64,000 bases of DNA from Pseudomonas sp. H3(2019) (GCF_007713465.1 NZ_VMSG01000010.1:1-64000), one strand, 5' to 3'; shown: positions 45,044 to 54,371, counted from the first letter of the stretch. Made by a program: numbers and translations. The notes: generated by a model not told the origin, from the letters alone.

Positions 45044-45586
45044 TCAGGCTTGCTGCGGATCCGTCCAGCGTATCCACCACCAGCGCATTCGCGAAATCGG
45101 CTTGCCCTCGGCGCCCAGCGGTCGTCCATCGCTGGCAAAGGCTTGCTCCGGTTCAAGCAACTGACCGTTGAGGTAGCGGGCGCTGACGGCTGGTTTGCCG
45201 TTGGGGTGAAACCGCTGGTAAACCCCTTCACGTACGCCGTCGCGGTAACACTCCACTTCAGCCACTTGCCCATCGGGAAAATAGTTGCTCGCTTCGCCAT
45301 GCAGCAGACCTCGGCGATACGTGGCCTTGCGTTGCAGCCAGCCTTGCGGCGCATAAAACGTCGCGACGCCCTGTAACTTGTCATGCACAAAGGGCATCTG
45401 CGCCGACAGCTTGCCATTGGGGTGATACAGCAGACTCGTCCCATGCAGTTCGCCCTGGCTGTAATTCAAGGCTGCCTGGGGCTTTCCGGTTTCCTTGATG
45501 TGCAGCGGACCTTCCAGCTGGCCGTCGAGCATTCGCCCGTCGAGTCGGCTGTCACCGCGTTCCAGTTCCAGTTTGTCCGATGACAT
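45044..45586 (-). CDS. YwqK/MORN-repeat protein
   Basis: A 180-residue protein with about six MORN-like repeats of the pattern G-x-x-x-G-x-x-x-x-Y-x-P-x-G (GTSLLYHPNGKLSAQMPF, GEASNYFPDGQVAEVECY, GVYQRFHPNGKPAVSARY). Members are annotated as YwqK-family antitoxins. No signal peptide is visible. It is the last gene of the left T6SS arm, 13 bp after vgrG, so an accessory or immunity role is possible but unproven. Confidence 0.82.
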   Translation of the reverse strand: MSSDKLELERGDSRLDGRMLDGQLEGPLHIKETGKPQAALNYSQGELHGTSLLYHPNGKLSAQMPFVHDKLQGVATFYAPQGWLQRKATYRRGLLHGEASNYFPDGQVAEVECYRDGVREGVYQRFHPNGKPAVSARYLNGQLLEPEQAFASDGRPLGAEGKPISRMRWWWIRWTDPQQA

Positions 45587-45599
45587 CCTCTGTCGCTCC

Positions 45600-47609
45600 T
45601 CAATTGACCTTCACCAGTCCGCCCTTGATGGTCAGCATGCCGCCGCCGTCCACGGTCTGCTCGGCGCCGCCCTTGTTGGTCAGGCTGATTCCCGCGTCGT
45701 TGGTCAGCGTGGTGCCGGCCTTGTTGGTCAGCTCCGTACCGGCTTGATTGCTCAGGGAGGTGCCCGCCTTCTGACTGATCGAGGTGCTGGCCTGGGCCGC
45801 CAGATCGGCGCCGCTCTTGATCGCGAAACTGCCACCGCTTTGCAGCGTGAGGGTGCCGCTCACCTTGATGGTCAGGTTGCCGTCCACCGTCAGGCTGTAA
45901 TCGCCAGTGACCTTGTGTTCGTAGTTGCCGCCGGTGCTGTGGTTCTGATTGGCACCGACCTTCACCGTGCGGCTGTCCTTGACATCGAGGCTGTCGCTGC
46001 CGGTCTGGATCGTCACGCTGCGTTTGCCTTTTTCCAGGGTCACGGTCTCGTCGCCTTCCTTGACCGTACGGGTGCGGGCGTTCTTTACCGTGAGGATTTC
46101 ATCATGGCCGACGCTGGCAGTGGTGTCGTTGAGCACATTGATCTTGAAGTCCTTCTGCGCCTGCAGAAACACCTCTTCGGCGTCCTTCTTGTCCTCGAAA
46201 CGCAGCTCATTGAAACCGCCGCCACCTTTGGATGAGTGGGTCTTGATCCCGGACTGGGTCTGGTTCGCTGGCAGCGCATAGGGCAGGGCGTTGTCGCCGT
46301 TATAGACGCAGCCGGTGACCAATGGCCGGTCCGGGTCGCCGTCGATAAAGGTCACGATCACCTCCTGACCGATCCGTGGCACAAACTGCATGCCGAAGCC
46401 TTTGCCACTCCACGGCTGCACCACGCGGACCCAGCAGGAACTGCTTTCGTCATTCTTGCCGTCGCGATCCCAGGGGAACTGCAACTTGATCCGGCCGTAC
46501 TGGTCGGTCCAGATTTCCTCGCCGGATTTGCCGACCACCAGTGCCGTTTGCGTGTGCATCCGTGGTTTGGGCGTGAGCCGCGCCGGACGATAAGGCGTGG
46601 CTTTGGGGATGGCTTTGAAGCGGTTGCGGTAGCTGTCATGGCTGGCCTCATGAGTGACCGCCGTCACCACCCAATCGATATTCAGCGTCGGGTCATCGTG
46701 ACCGGCCAGCGTGAACCAGTGCCCTGGCACCAGCCAACGGCAATCGCTCTCGCCGACGAAGCGCTTTTCCTGACTGCGCAAGCCGTCCACCCGCTGCTTG
46801 GTCAGCGCATCAGCCCGGGCCTTGGCGTTGTAACCGCCCGGATGTTCGTAGATGGAACGCGGCCCGGCCACGGCTTCAGCCTGATCGTAGAGGGACGTGG
46901 TCGGTGTGGTGAACTCATAATCCGTCGCCCGATATACCCCGGCCACCGCCTGCACACAGACTTGTCCGGAACGGATGCCATGCAATTCGCGCTCGCCCAT
47001 TCGCTGCCCGAGATACGTCACCTTCGGCCCGTTGGAGATGGGCACGAAGGCATCGTTGCTGTCCCCGAGCACCAGCGTGTGTTTGCCATCCTCGTGGGTG
47101 AAAAACCAGAAAATCCCTTCCTCCTCCAGCAACCGCGAAACGAAGGCGAAATCGGTTTCGCCGTACTGCACGCAGTACTCGCGTGGGGTGTAACTGCCGG
47201 TGAGCTTCAGCTGGAAATCGGTGAAGCCGTGAGCCTTGAAAATCGTCGTGACGATGTCCGAGGTGGCGAGGTTCTGGAACACCCGGTTGTTGCTGGCCAG
47301 GGTCAGCCACCAGAGCCAGGGACGCAGTACCAACTGATAGCGCTCGGCAGTGGCGTCGGCAGGGAGTTGGCGGATCTCGGCGACCAGTGCATCGAGCGGG
47401 CGGGTCAGGGTGTCGTTGTGCAAAGTGGTGGTGAGGTGGGTGGAGATGGCTGAGTTGAGCGTGAGCGAGGTGCCATCGTTGAGGCCATTCAGGATTTGCG
47501 AGCCCAGGGCGTTCAGGGATTCCTCACCGGAAAGGGACTCAGGGTAAAGCGCCGACAGTGAAGAGGCGGTGAGGGAGAGGGTTGTATTGCTGTCTGTGGT
47601 GCGGGGCAT
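45600..47609 (-). CDS. vgrG: T6SS spike protein VgrG (TssI)
   Basis: A 669-residue VgrG. The N-terminal phage gp27-like part has YQLVLRPWLWWLTLASNNRV and TDFAFVSRLLEEEGIFWFF. The gp5 OB-fold follows near residues 370-470 (WTDQYGRIKLQFPWDRDGK, SSCWVRVVQPWSGKGFGMQF). The C-terminus is a chain of octads (TSLSNQAG, TELTNKAG, TTLTNDAG, ISLTNKGG) that should form the triangular beta-needle, ending GGLVKVN. No extra effector domain is fused. It lies directly downstream of the protease-like gene, which it may carry. Confidence 0.95.
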   Translation of the reverse strand: MPRTTDSNTTLSLTASSLSALYPESLSGEESLNALGSQILNGLNDGTSLTLNSAISTHLTTTLHNDTLTRPLDALVAEIRQLPADATAERYQLVLRPWLWWLTLASNNRVFQNLATSDIVTTIFKAHGFTDFQLKLTGSYTPREYCVQYGETDFAFVSRLLEEEGIFWFFTHEDGKHTLVLGDSNDAFVPISNGPKVTYLGQRMGERELHGIRSGQVCVQAVAGVYRATDYEFTTPTTSLYDQAEAVAGPRSIYEHPGGYNAKARADALTKQRVDGLRSQEKRFVGESDCRWLVPGHWFTLAGHDDPTLNIDWVVTAVTHEASHDSYRNRFKAIPKATPYRPARLTPKPRMHTQTALVVGKSGEEIWTDQYGRIKLQFPWDRDGKNDESSSCWVRVVQPWSGKGFGMQFVPRIGQEVIVTFIDGDPDRPLVTGCVYNGDNALPYALPANQTQSGIKTHSSKGGGGFNELRFEDKKDAEEVFLQAQKDFKINVLNDTTASVGHDEILTVKNARTRTVKEGDETVTLEKGKRSVTIQTGSDSLDVKDSRTVKVGANQNHSTGGNYEHKVTGDYSLTVDGNLTIKVSGTLTLQSGGSFAIKSGADLAAQASTSISQKAGTSLSNQAGTELTNKAGTTLTNDAGISLTNKGGAEQTVDGGGMLTIKGGLVKVN

Positions 47610-47686
47610 TGAACAACCTCAAACAGAGATCAATGATTTGAATTTATTGTAAAAATAAAATTGTCCCCGTTCTGTAATCTTAATAC

Positions 47687-48328
47687 TCATCTGAGTACCA
47701 TGGTGTTGAAGGCATCGGGACTGCCATAGTTGTGTTTGATGAAGTCCCAGCAGCATGTTCCAATGTCGTCGTTTTCAGAAAAACCATAAACCCCATAATT
47801 GGAATCAAAAAAACAGGGGCCTCCAGTACCGGGGGCGCCTCTTCCGCAAAATGCAACTACATGGCCCCAAGCGGAGCCGTTTGAATTGTGTCCATAAAAA
47901 ACTGCGAGCACAGTTACTCCCGGACCTGTACCTATTTCATGCAGGCATTCGCGAATGGATTCATCTCTCTGGCGAAAAACGGATATACCGGAAAAAACGG
48001 CTTTGTCAGCATCGACAATTCTTTGCCCCCAATTATTTACGAAATCTCGAGTTTCATGCCAGTCAAGTAGCACGTATCTGCTGAACGCGGATGCACTAAG
48101 GTTATTATTGTGAGCTGCGTACATGCGCAGGGTTTCCTGGCGATAGGCTACATGTTTACTTGCTGTTTTATCCGCGTTGATCTCGGACTCGTTGTATTTG
48201 AATCTGCCGCCAGCCATATTGCATGCGGCCCATTTGAAAGTCACCCTGAAACATAGGCCGGCTGTTGGTATTGGAGTTGATACCCGAGCCATAATTTTAT
48301 TTTGAGAAAAAGCCTGGATCTGATACAT
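47687..48328 (-). CDS. YopT/AvrPphB (C58)-like cysteine protease, candidate T6SS effector
   Basis: A 213-residue protein with a probable papain-like triad. C26 is in GLCFRVTFKW, H156 is in AWGHVVAF and D175 is in CFFDSNYGVYG. The spacing and the small flanking residues fit the C58 family, which includes the effectors YopT and AvrPphB; the match is by eye, not by profile. There is no signal peptide. The gene is AT-rich against its neighbours, which suggests recent acquisition. It lies upstream of vgrG in the left T6SS arm, so export by that system is likely. Its target, such as a prenylated GTPase or a bacterial protein, is unknown. ATG 48328 follows AAAGG at eight bases. Confidence 0.72.
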   Translation of the reverse strand: MYQIQAFSQNKIMARVSTPIPTAGLCFRVTFKWAACNMAGGRFKYNESEINADKTASKHVAYRQETLRMYAAHNNNLSASAFSRYVLLDWHETRDFVNNWGQRIVDADKAVFSGISVFRQRDESIRECLHEIGTGPGVTVLAVFYGHNSNGSAWGHVVAFCGRGAPGTGGPCFFDSNYGVYGFSENDDIGTCCWDFIKHNYGSPDAFNTMVLR

Positions 48329-48466
48329 AACGTTAACCTTTCATTAACGGTGGAAAAGGGGGTAAATATATTTTCAATGTCGCCTAAGTGATTTGCGGCT
48401 TTCAAAAATAAATCTGTCCGCTTTTCTATTTTTCTGTTCACGGTAAAACATGTGGTAATCCCTCGA

Positions 48467-48961
48467 CTAAGTCGCTTCACCTTCTGAAAAACTCTTCCCG
48501 ATCAACTTCTGCATCAGTATCGTTATCTCACCAAGCAGGTTCTCTGGCTGGGAGTTGATTGTATGGGTGGCTGTGGATATTTTTGCCTTTTTGCCTTCTT
48601 CTTTCATCAGGCTTTTAGAAGATGTTTTAACATCAAGCTCTTTGTCTTCGTCAACTTCAAGCTGGTAATAGATCGAACCATTGTTTGTTCCTCCGACCAA
48701 CGTGACATGGAAATAAGTCCACATCCCGGAGTCATTGGGGACAATGGATATATGAGCCCTGTTCTGACCGATCTTGAGACCGTCAAGCACCAGCATCCCC
48801 GCGCGGGTAGTCGTCACCAGCCCGGTACCGCCAACCGCGCCAATCACCTCCACGTCCTCGCCGTAGATTTTTCCAGTGTTGATGATTGAGTTCACCAAGG
48901 GCGTCCAGGGATCGTGTGTGGAAATATTTGCCGCCGTGAGTGTGGATTGCGCATACGCCAT
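48467..48961 (-). CDS. Unknown protein next to T6SS effector (possible partner)
   Basis: A 164-residue protein that I do not recognise, starting MAYAQSTLTAANIS. The middle is beta-rich (LVTTTRAGMLVLDGLKIG, WTYFHVTLVGGTNNGSIYY) and the C-terminal third is charged (KSLMKEEGKKAKIS). No signal peptide or membrane segment is seen. ATG 48961 was chosen over upstream in-frame starts; AGGAGT lies about 12 bases before it. It is AT-rich like the protease-like gene and sits between clpV and it. It could be an immunity protein, adaptor or second substrate; none is proven. Confidence 0.65.
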   Translation of the reverse strand: MAYAQSTLTAANISTHDPWTPLVNSIINTGKIYGEDVEVIGAVGGTGLVTTTRAGMLVLDGLKIGQNRAHISIVPNDSGMWTYFHVTLVGGTNNGSIYYQLEVDEDKELDVKTSSKSLMKEEGKKAKISTATHTINSQPENLLGEITILMQKLIGKSFSEGEAT

Positions 48962-49039
48962 GATTTTCGTCACTCCTGTAAAAGAAAAAGCATTCAAATA
49001 ACCAGCTTTCATCATTACTGGGCAATCGGAGGAGGACAG

Positions 49040-51589
49040 CTATTCCAACACCCACTCCGCCAACTTCCCCGTCACCTGCGTCATCAGCACATTCTCGACA
49101 TCCCGCGCACCCGCCGCGCTGCACTTGGCCAACACGGCCTGCACAATCCCGGCATCAAACTCAAACTGCTTGCCGGTCGCGGCCTTGTAGCGAGCACGCA
49201 ATTTCTCCAGTTTCGCCAACACAATCCCTTCCAGCGTCGTCTCATCCAGCGGCCTGTATGCGACCACGGTCATGCGCGCCAGAAATGCCGGCCGAAAGGC
49301 TTTCAGCAAGACTTTGTGCAGGGCTTCGGTGAAGGCATCGCTGTCCATGTGCGCGGTCGGTGTGTCGAGTAGCAGTTCGGCGCCGACGTTGCTGGTGGCG
49401 AGCATCACGGTGTTCTTGAAGTCCACCACCAGGCCGGTGCCGTCTTCCATCAGGCCTTTGTCGAAGACGTTGTAAAAAGCCTCCAGCACATCCGGGTGGG
49501 CTTTTTCGATTTCGTCCAGCAGCACCACGGAATAGGGTTTGCGGCGCACGGCTTCGGTGAGCACGCCGCCGCTGCCGTAGCCGACGTAGCCGGGCGGGGC
49601 GCCTTTGAGTTGGCTGACGGTGTGGGCTTCCTGATATTCCGAGAGGTTGATGCTGATCAGGTTGCGTTCGCCACCGTACAGCGCATCGGCCAGGGCGTAG
49701 GCGGTTTCGGTTTTGCCGACGCCGGTGGGGCCGACCAGCAGGAACACGCCGACCGGTTTTTGCGGATCGGTGAGGCCGGCGCGATACGCCTGCAAGCGTT
49801 GGGCGATGGTGTTCAGCGCGGTGCGTTGGCCCATCACCCGTTGGCTCATGCGCTGGCCGAGAGTTCGCACCGCGTGGGCTTCATCGGCGAGCATCTTGCC
49901 CACCGGAATGCCGGTCCAGCCGGCAATCACCGCGGCGACGGTTTTCGCGTCGACCTGTTCCGGCACCAGCGGGTCGTCCTGGCGAATGGCGTCGAGGCCG
50001 GCTTCCAGGCGCAGCAGTTCGGCGGCCAGATGGTCGAGGCGTCCATCAGTGACGTCGTCCGGTTTGTCATTGTCGGCGCGTTCGCTCAAGGCCAGCAGCT
50101 CGCGCCGAGTTTCCAGCAGCTCGCGCACGGCGACGCGTTCTTCGCTCCAGCGAATCTCCAGCTCGCGAATGGCCTGCACGTTGCTGGTGGACTCGGTCTC
50201 GAGCACGGTAATGCGCTCACGGTGATCGAGGCCGGTGGCCTGTTCGCGGCGCAGGCGTTCGACTTCATCCTTGAGGCTTTGCTGGCGATGACGCAGGCTT
50301 TCCAGTGGTGGCGGGACGTCGTGTTGACCGAGGGCGACCCGCGCGCAGGCGGTGTCGAGCACGCTGATGGCCTTGTCCGGCAGTTGCCGGCCAGAGATGT
50401 AGCGATGGGACAGCTTCACCGCCTCATGAATCGCTGCATCCAGCACCTGCACGCCGTGGTGCTGTTCGAGTTTGGCGGCCACCCCACGGAGCATTTCCAC
50501 GGCAGTGATTTCATCCGGTTCTTCGACCTGCACCAGTTGGAAGCGTCGGGCGAGGGCCGGGTCTTTCTCGAAGTATTTTTTGTACTCAAGCCAGGTGGTC
50601 GCAGCGAGGGTCCGCAGTTCACCACGGGCCAGCGCCGGTTTGAGCAGGTTGGCGGCGTCGCTTCCGCCCTCGACACCGCCGGCGCCGATCAGGGTGTGGG
50701 CTTCGTCGATGAACAGGATGATCGGTTTTTCCGCGCTGCGGACGGCATCGATCACGCCTTTGAGCCGTTGCTCGAATTCCCCTTTGACCCCGGCGCCGGC
50801 CTGCAACAAACCAAGGTCTAGGACTCGCAGGCTGACTTCTTGCAGCGACGGCGGTACGTCCCCGGCGGCGATGCGCAGGGCCAGGCCTTCGACCACCGCG
50901 GTTTTGCCGACACCGGGCGCGCCGACCAGAATCGGATTGTTTTGGCGACGGCGCAGCAGGATGTCGATGCACTGGCGAATTTCGCCGTCACGCCCGACGA
51001 TGGGATCGATGCGCCCGGCATGCGCGTCGGCGGTCAGGTCCTGGGTGAACTGGTCGAGCACCGAGTCCTGTTTCTGCTGGGGTTTACCGGCGGCCGTGGC
51101 TACCGGACGTGGGCCGCCGACGTGTTCGCGGGAGCTTTCGGTCCATTCCAGCAGATTGCTACGCAGGGCATCCCGAGGAATGCGCAGCAGCGACGACGCA
51201 CTGTTGAGCAACAGGCTGCGGCGTTCATCACGGTCGAGCAACGCCAATAGCAACAGGCCGGAACGGATGCTCTCAAGGCCAAGCACGCTGGCCTGGACCA
51301 CGGCGTCTTCCAACAGGCCGATGGTCTGCGCCGAGAGTGCCGGGGTGCGGGTGCTGCCGGTCTTGAACAGTTCCAGGGCCTTGTTGATTTCCGCCGTCAG
51401 GGCATCGCGTTCCAGGCCGAAACGTGGCAGCAGGTAGGCGAAGTCACCGCCCTCGATTTCCAGCAGTTCGAGCAACAGGTGCTCGATCTCAACGTAATGA
51501 TGACCGCGTTGCAGGCAACGCTGGGCGGCCCGTTCCAGGGCGCGGCGGTTGTCCGGGTTGAGGCGTCCGATCAGGCTGGCCAGTTCCAT
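49040..51589 (-). CDS. clpV: T6SS ATPase ClpV (TssH)
   Basis: An 849-residue AAA+ unfoldase that recycles contracted TssBC sheaths. The N-domain covers about residues 1-155, the first AAA domain has Walker A LVGAPGVGKT at 221-230, a coiled-coil middle domain follows, and the second AAA domain has VGPTGVGKT near residue 600. The N-terminus MELASLIGRLNPDNRRALER is typical of ClpV, not ClpB. It starts two bases before the tssG stop, so it is coupled in the left T6SS arm. Confidence 0.96.
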   Translation of the reverse strand: MELASLIGRLNPDNRRALERAAQRCLQRGHHYVEIEHLLLELLEIEGGDFAYLLPRFGLERDALTAEINKALELFKTGSTRTPALSAQTIGLLEDAVVQASVLGLESIRSGLLLLALLDRDERRSLLLNSASSLLRIPRDALRSNLLEWTESSREHVGGPRPVATAAGKPQQKQDSVLDQFTQDLTADAHAGRIDPIVGRDGEIRQCIDILLRRRQNNPILVGAPGVGKTAVVEGLALRIAAGDVPPSLQEVSLRVLDLGLLQAGAGVKGEFEQRLKGVIDAVRSAEKPIILFIDEAHTLIGAGGVEGGSDAANLLKPALARGELRTLAATTWLEYKKYFEKDPALARRFQLVQVEEPDEITAVEMLRGVAAKLEQHHGVQVLDAAIHEAVKLSHRYISGRQLPDKAISVLDTACARVALGQHDVPPPLESLRHRQQSLKDEVERLRREQATGLDHRERITVLETESTSNVQAIRELEIRWSEERVAVRELLETRRELLALSERADNDKPDDVTDGRLDHLAAELLRLEAGLDAIRQDDPLVPEQVDAKTVAAVIAGWTGIPVGKMLADEAHAVRTLGQRMSQRVMGQRTALNTIAQRLQAYRAGLTDPQKPVGVFLLVGPTGVGKTETAYALADALYGGERNLISINLSEYQEAHTVSQLKGAPPGYVGYGSGGVLTEAVRRKPYSVVLLDEIEKAHPDVLEAFYNVFDKGLMEDGTGLVVDFKNTVMLATSNVGAELLLDTPTAHMDSDAFTEALHKVLLKAFRPAFLARMTVVAYRPLDETTLEGIVLAKLEKLRARYKAATGKQFEFDAGIVQAVLAKCSAAGARDVENVLMTQVTGKLAEWVLE

Positions 51590-51591
51590 GT

Positions 51592-52617
51592 TCAGGTGAT
51601 CTCCAGCTGACGAAGACGAGTCTCGATGCGTTGCAGGGTGAGGCTGGACTGGCGTTGCAGGCCACCGTTCCAGCTCAACAGCGGCGGTGTCTGGCGACCG
51701 AGTTTGATCGGGCTGGCGCCACGCACCAGCAGCACCAGTGTGCACTCCAGGTCCGGGCCGAAATACAGCGCGCTGAGGCTGGCCAAGTCCGCGTGCGTTT
51801 CACCGTCCGGTAAGAAAGCAGCGGCCTGGGTGGGTGTCAGCGGGCCGAGGGTCAGACGAATTCCGGCATGTTCGTCCCAGACTCGCGTGCCGGCCACGGC
51901 ACTGCGCCCCAGTTGCAGGTTGCGCCCACCAGGCCGCAAGCGGCTGCGACTGGCGGGTGGAATCTCGCGCCAGGCGCCGTGATAGGCGCTGAGCTCGACC
52001 GGCAATTCGAACTGTTCGCGCACGATGGCGGCAAAGCCTGCAAGCGAACGGCGCCCGTCAGCAAACAACGCGCTGCACGCCAGCACGGCGGCATCGGGAA
52101 TCGCCTGACGATCATGCAGGGCCTTGGGCAGCAGGCCGGTCAACGCTCGTAACTGAGCGTGCACCGGTGTCGTGCCCGGCACCGAAAAGCCCACGGCAAT
52201 CCGGTGTTTTCGCAGCACTTTGTAGAGCAGGCTGAGGAGTCGGTGCTGGAACAGGTCGAGGAATTCGGCCGGTGCATAATCCTTGGCGCGGGCCCGTTGT
52301 TGCAGCCATTCCTGATAGGCGTAAGGCAGTGGCCCATCCGGCCCGCCGAGGCCGAAAACCGGGGTGGTCAGGGTCGGTTTGTGGCCGGTTTCGTCGCTCA
52401 GGCTTTCAACCTGGCTGGCAGCGAACAACGGCGTCAGCGGGCCGCGCAGACGCAGCGCTTCAGCCTGCGGCGCAGTGCCGCTGCCCAGCGATTCGGCTTG
52501 CGGATGCTCGCGTTCGAGCAGCAACAAGGCCTGCAACAACTCGAACGCCTGAGGATCGCGGCGCAGCTGTTGGCTCAGGCTCAGAGGGAGAGCGGCATGC
52601 CGGCTTGGGGTTGCCAT
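51592..52617 (-). CDS. tssG: T6SS baseplate protein TssG
   Basis: A 341-residue baseplate wedge component. Family features are QLRRDPQAFELLQALLLLER at the start, PDGPLPYAYQEWLQQRARAK, and EFLDLFQHRLLSLLYKVLRK in the middle. It binds TssF and TssE to build the T6SS baseplate. Its start lies inside the end of tssF, a 37-base overlap, which implies coupled translation. Confidence 0.94.
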   Translation of the reverse strand: MATPSRHAALPLSLSQQLRRDPQAFELLQALLLLEREHPQAESLGSGTAPQAEALRLRGPLTPLFAASQVESLSDETGHKPTLTTPVFGLGGPDGPLPYAYQEWLQQRARAKDYAPAEFLDLFQHRLLSLLYKVLRKHRIAVGFSVPGTTPVHAQLRALTGLLPKALHDRQAIPDAAVLACSALFADGRRSLAGFAAIVREQFELPVELSAYHGAWREIPPASRSRLRPGGRNLQLGRSAVAGTRVWDEHAGIRLTLGPLTPTQAAAFLPDGETHADLASLSALYFGPDLECTLVLLVRGASPIKLGRQTPPLLSWNGGLQRQSSLTLQRIETRLRQLEIT

Positions 52618-54371
52618 GCCTTGATCTCCTTGTCTGATTCAACCAGCACCGTGCGCACGAAGCGATTGGCCGTGGCATAGAGTGAAAAGAACTGCGCCAG
52701 CACCGCTGAAAACAGCACTGCGCTGGTGCCGACAAAATGCTGCGGATCGAGCTGCAAGCGAACCTCCAGACCATTGCGCCAGCCGCGCCAGGCGTCCTCA
52801 CCAACATGTGCAATGACGCGCTCGCAGCTCAGGCTCAGCAGACCTTCGATCTGCCGCAGAGCACTGGCCTCGTCACGCAGGTTATGCAACGCGAGGATTT
52901 CCTTGAGTGCGTCCAGCGCCTGCGGACCTTCGACCAATGACAAATGATTGAGGGTCAATTGCGAGACCAGCCGCCAGCGTGATTCACCGTCCAGCCGCGG
53001 CAGGCTTTGCGGGCTCGGCGGATTACGCAAGCGCGCCGAGGCAATCGGCCCCGGCCGCTCGAAGCCCAGCGGTGTTCCAGCCGACAGGCTTTGGGCCAGA
53101 TGCCGATTGGTGCAGAGCAGCTCGGCGGTCAGGCTCAGTTCAGTCACTTCTTCAAACGGGTCGAGCTGGGTGTCCACCAGACTCAGCATCAGGTCGGTGC
53201 CCAAGCGGTTTGGGGTCATGCCGCTGATGCGCCGGGCGTGCCAATAGCAGCGGTGGTTGCCGCCGTGCTGGCTGCCGTAATACGCCGGTACACGCTGCAC
53301 TCCGTGCAAGGTGCTGGCGCGCAGGGCACGAATGCTGTGGATTTCGACGCTGTTTTCCCGATGGCTGTCGGCAACCAGGCGGTATTCGCTGCGAGTGCCG
53401 TCCGGGCGCAGTGGTTCGGAAGTCCGCGGGAACAGGTTGATCACCGGCGCGCAACCCAGCGCGATATCGCTGGCCTGCAAGTGCAGGCGGCTGCCGGGTG
53501 CGTGGTCGAAAACAATGTACAGATACAGCGTCTGGTTGTCGCTGATTGCACCCGCCAGCGGCACGTCGAAGAAATTGAATTTGTCCGGGAAGGCAAAGTA
53601 CTCGGCGAGTAAACGCATCCCCGGATGCACGCCGTCTTCATCGGGTAGCAGGACTTCATCATTGGCGAAACCGACGATTTTCGGCAGCCCGGCCAGCACT
53701 TTCGGGGCACTGCCGGGTGGCCCGGCGAGGAGCTGAATCGCATGGGCGCCGAGCAAGTCGTAGAGGTTGGCGTTGATCACGGGTGACGCGGCCAAGTGCA
53801 GGCGCAACTGCTCGATACCGAGCTCTGCCCATTGGCTTTGACCCAGGCAGCGCAGGCTCAAGCGCAGGGCCGAGCGTGCCTGGGCGACGCCGGTCAGGGC
53901 CTGGGCTTCGTCGCTTCCCAGCAGCAAGGCTTCGTTGATTTCCAGCGGCCAGAGGTGAACGGCGGCACTGGTGCGAAAGTGGATGCTTTCACCGTGGCGG
54001 GTGGTGACGTACAACGGCGTGTCGCGCGGCAGCGGGTAACCACCGGCCAGGTTGCCCTTGCTCGGATCCGGCTCGAACTGGACGATGGCGCAAGACGGCA
54101 GCGGCCGCATGGTCAGCGGATACAGTTGTTCCAGCAGTGCGTCGCTGAACTCGGCGTAATCGTCGTCGAGTCGCCGTTGCAGGCGCGCCGCGAGCAAGGC
54201 GAAACCTTCCAGTAAACGTTCGACATGCGGGTCCGGGCATTCGCCGGGAGACAGCTCCAGGCGTCTGGCAACCTTGGGATAGCGTTCGGCGAAAATGCTC
54301 CCGGCATGGCGTAGCCAGGTCAGTTCCCGTTGGTAATAATCAAGCAATTGCGGGTCAATCGAGTCGCTCAT
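52581..54371 (-). CDS. tssF: T6SS baseplate protein TssF
   Basis: A 596-residue baseplate protein. The N-terminus LDYYQRELTWLRHAGSIFAE is diagnostic, and RLLEGFALLAARLQRRLDDD follows. ATG 54371 lies inside the end of tssE, with a 17-base overlap. It overlaps tssG at its 3' end. Confidence 0.95.
   Translation of the reverse strand: MSDSIDPQLLDYYQRELTWLRHAGSIFAERYPKVARRLELSPGECPDPHVERLLEGFALLAARLQRRLDDDYAEFSDALLEQLYPLTMRPLPSCAIVQFEPDPSKGNLAGGYPLPRDTPLYVTTRHGESIHFRTSAAVHLWPLEINEALLLGSDEAQALTGVAQARSALRLSLRCLGQSQWAELGIEQLRLHLAASPVINANLYDLLGAHAIQLLAGPPGSAPKVLAGLPKIVGFANDEVLLPDEDGVHPGMRLLAEYFAFPDKFNFFDVPLAGAISDNQTLYLYIVFDHAPGSRLHLQASDIALGCAPVINLFPRTSEPLRPDGTRSEYRLVADSHRENSVEIHSIRALRASTLHGVQRVPAYYGSQHGGNHRCYWHARRISGMTPNRLGTDLMLSLVDTQLDPFEEVTELSLTAELLCTNRHLAQSLSAGTPLGFERPGPIASARLRNPPSPQSLPRLDGESRWRLVSQLTLNHLSLVEGPQALDALKEILALHNLRDEASALRQIEGLLSLSCERVIAHVGEDAWRGWRNGLEVRLQLDPQHFVGTSAVLFSAVLAQFFSLYATANRFVRTVLVESDKEIKAWQPQAGMPLSL

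Noticed and set aside
48241..48480. A 79-codon minus-strand frame between the protease-like gene and its partner
   Set aside because: It overlaps the start of the protease-like gene in another frame, lacks a ribosome site and shows no family pattern.
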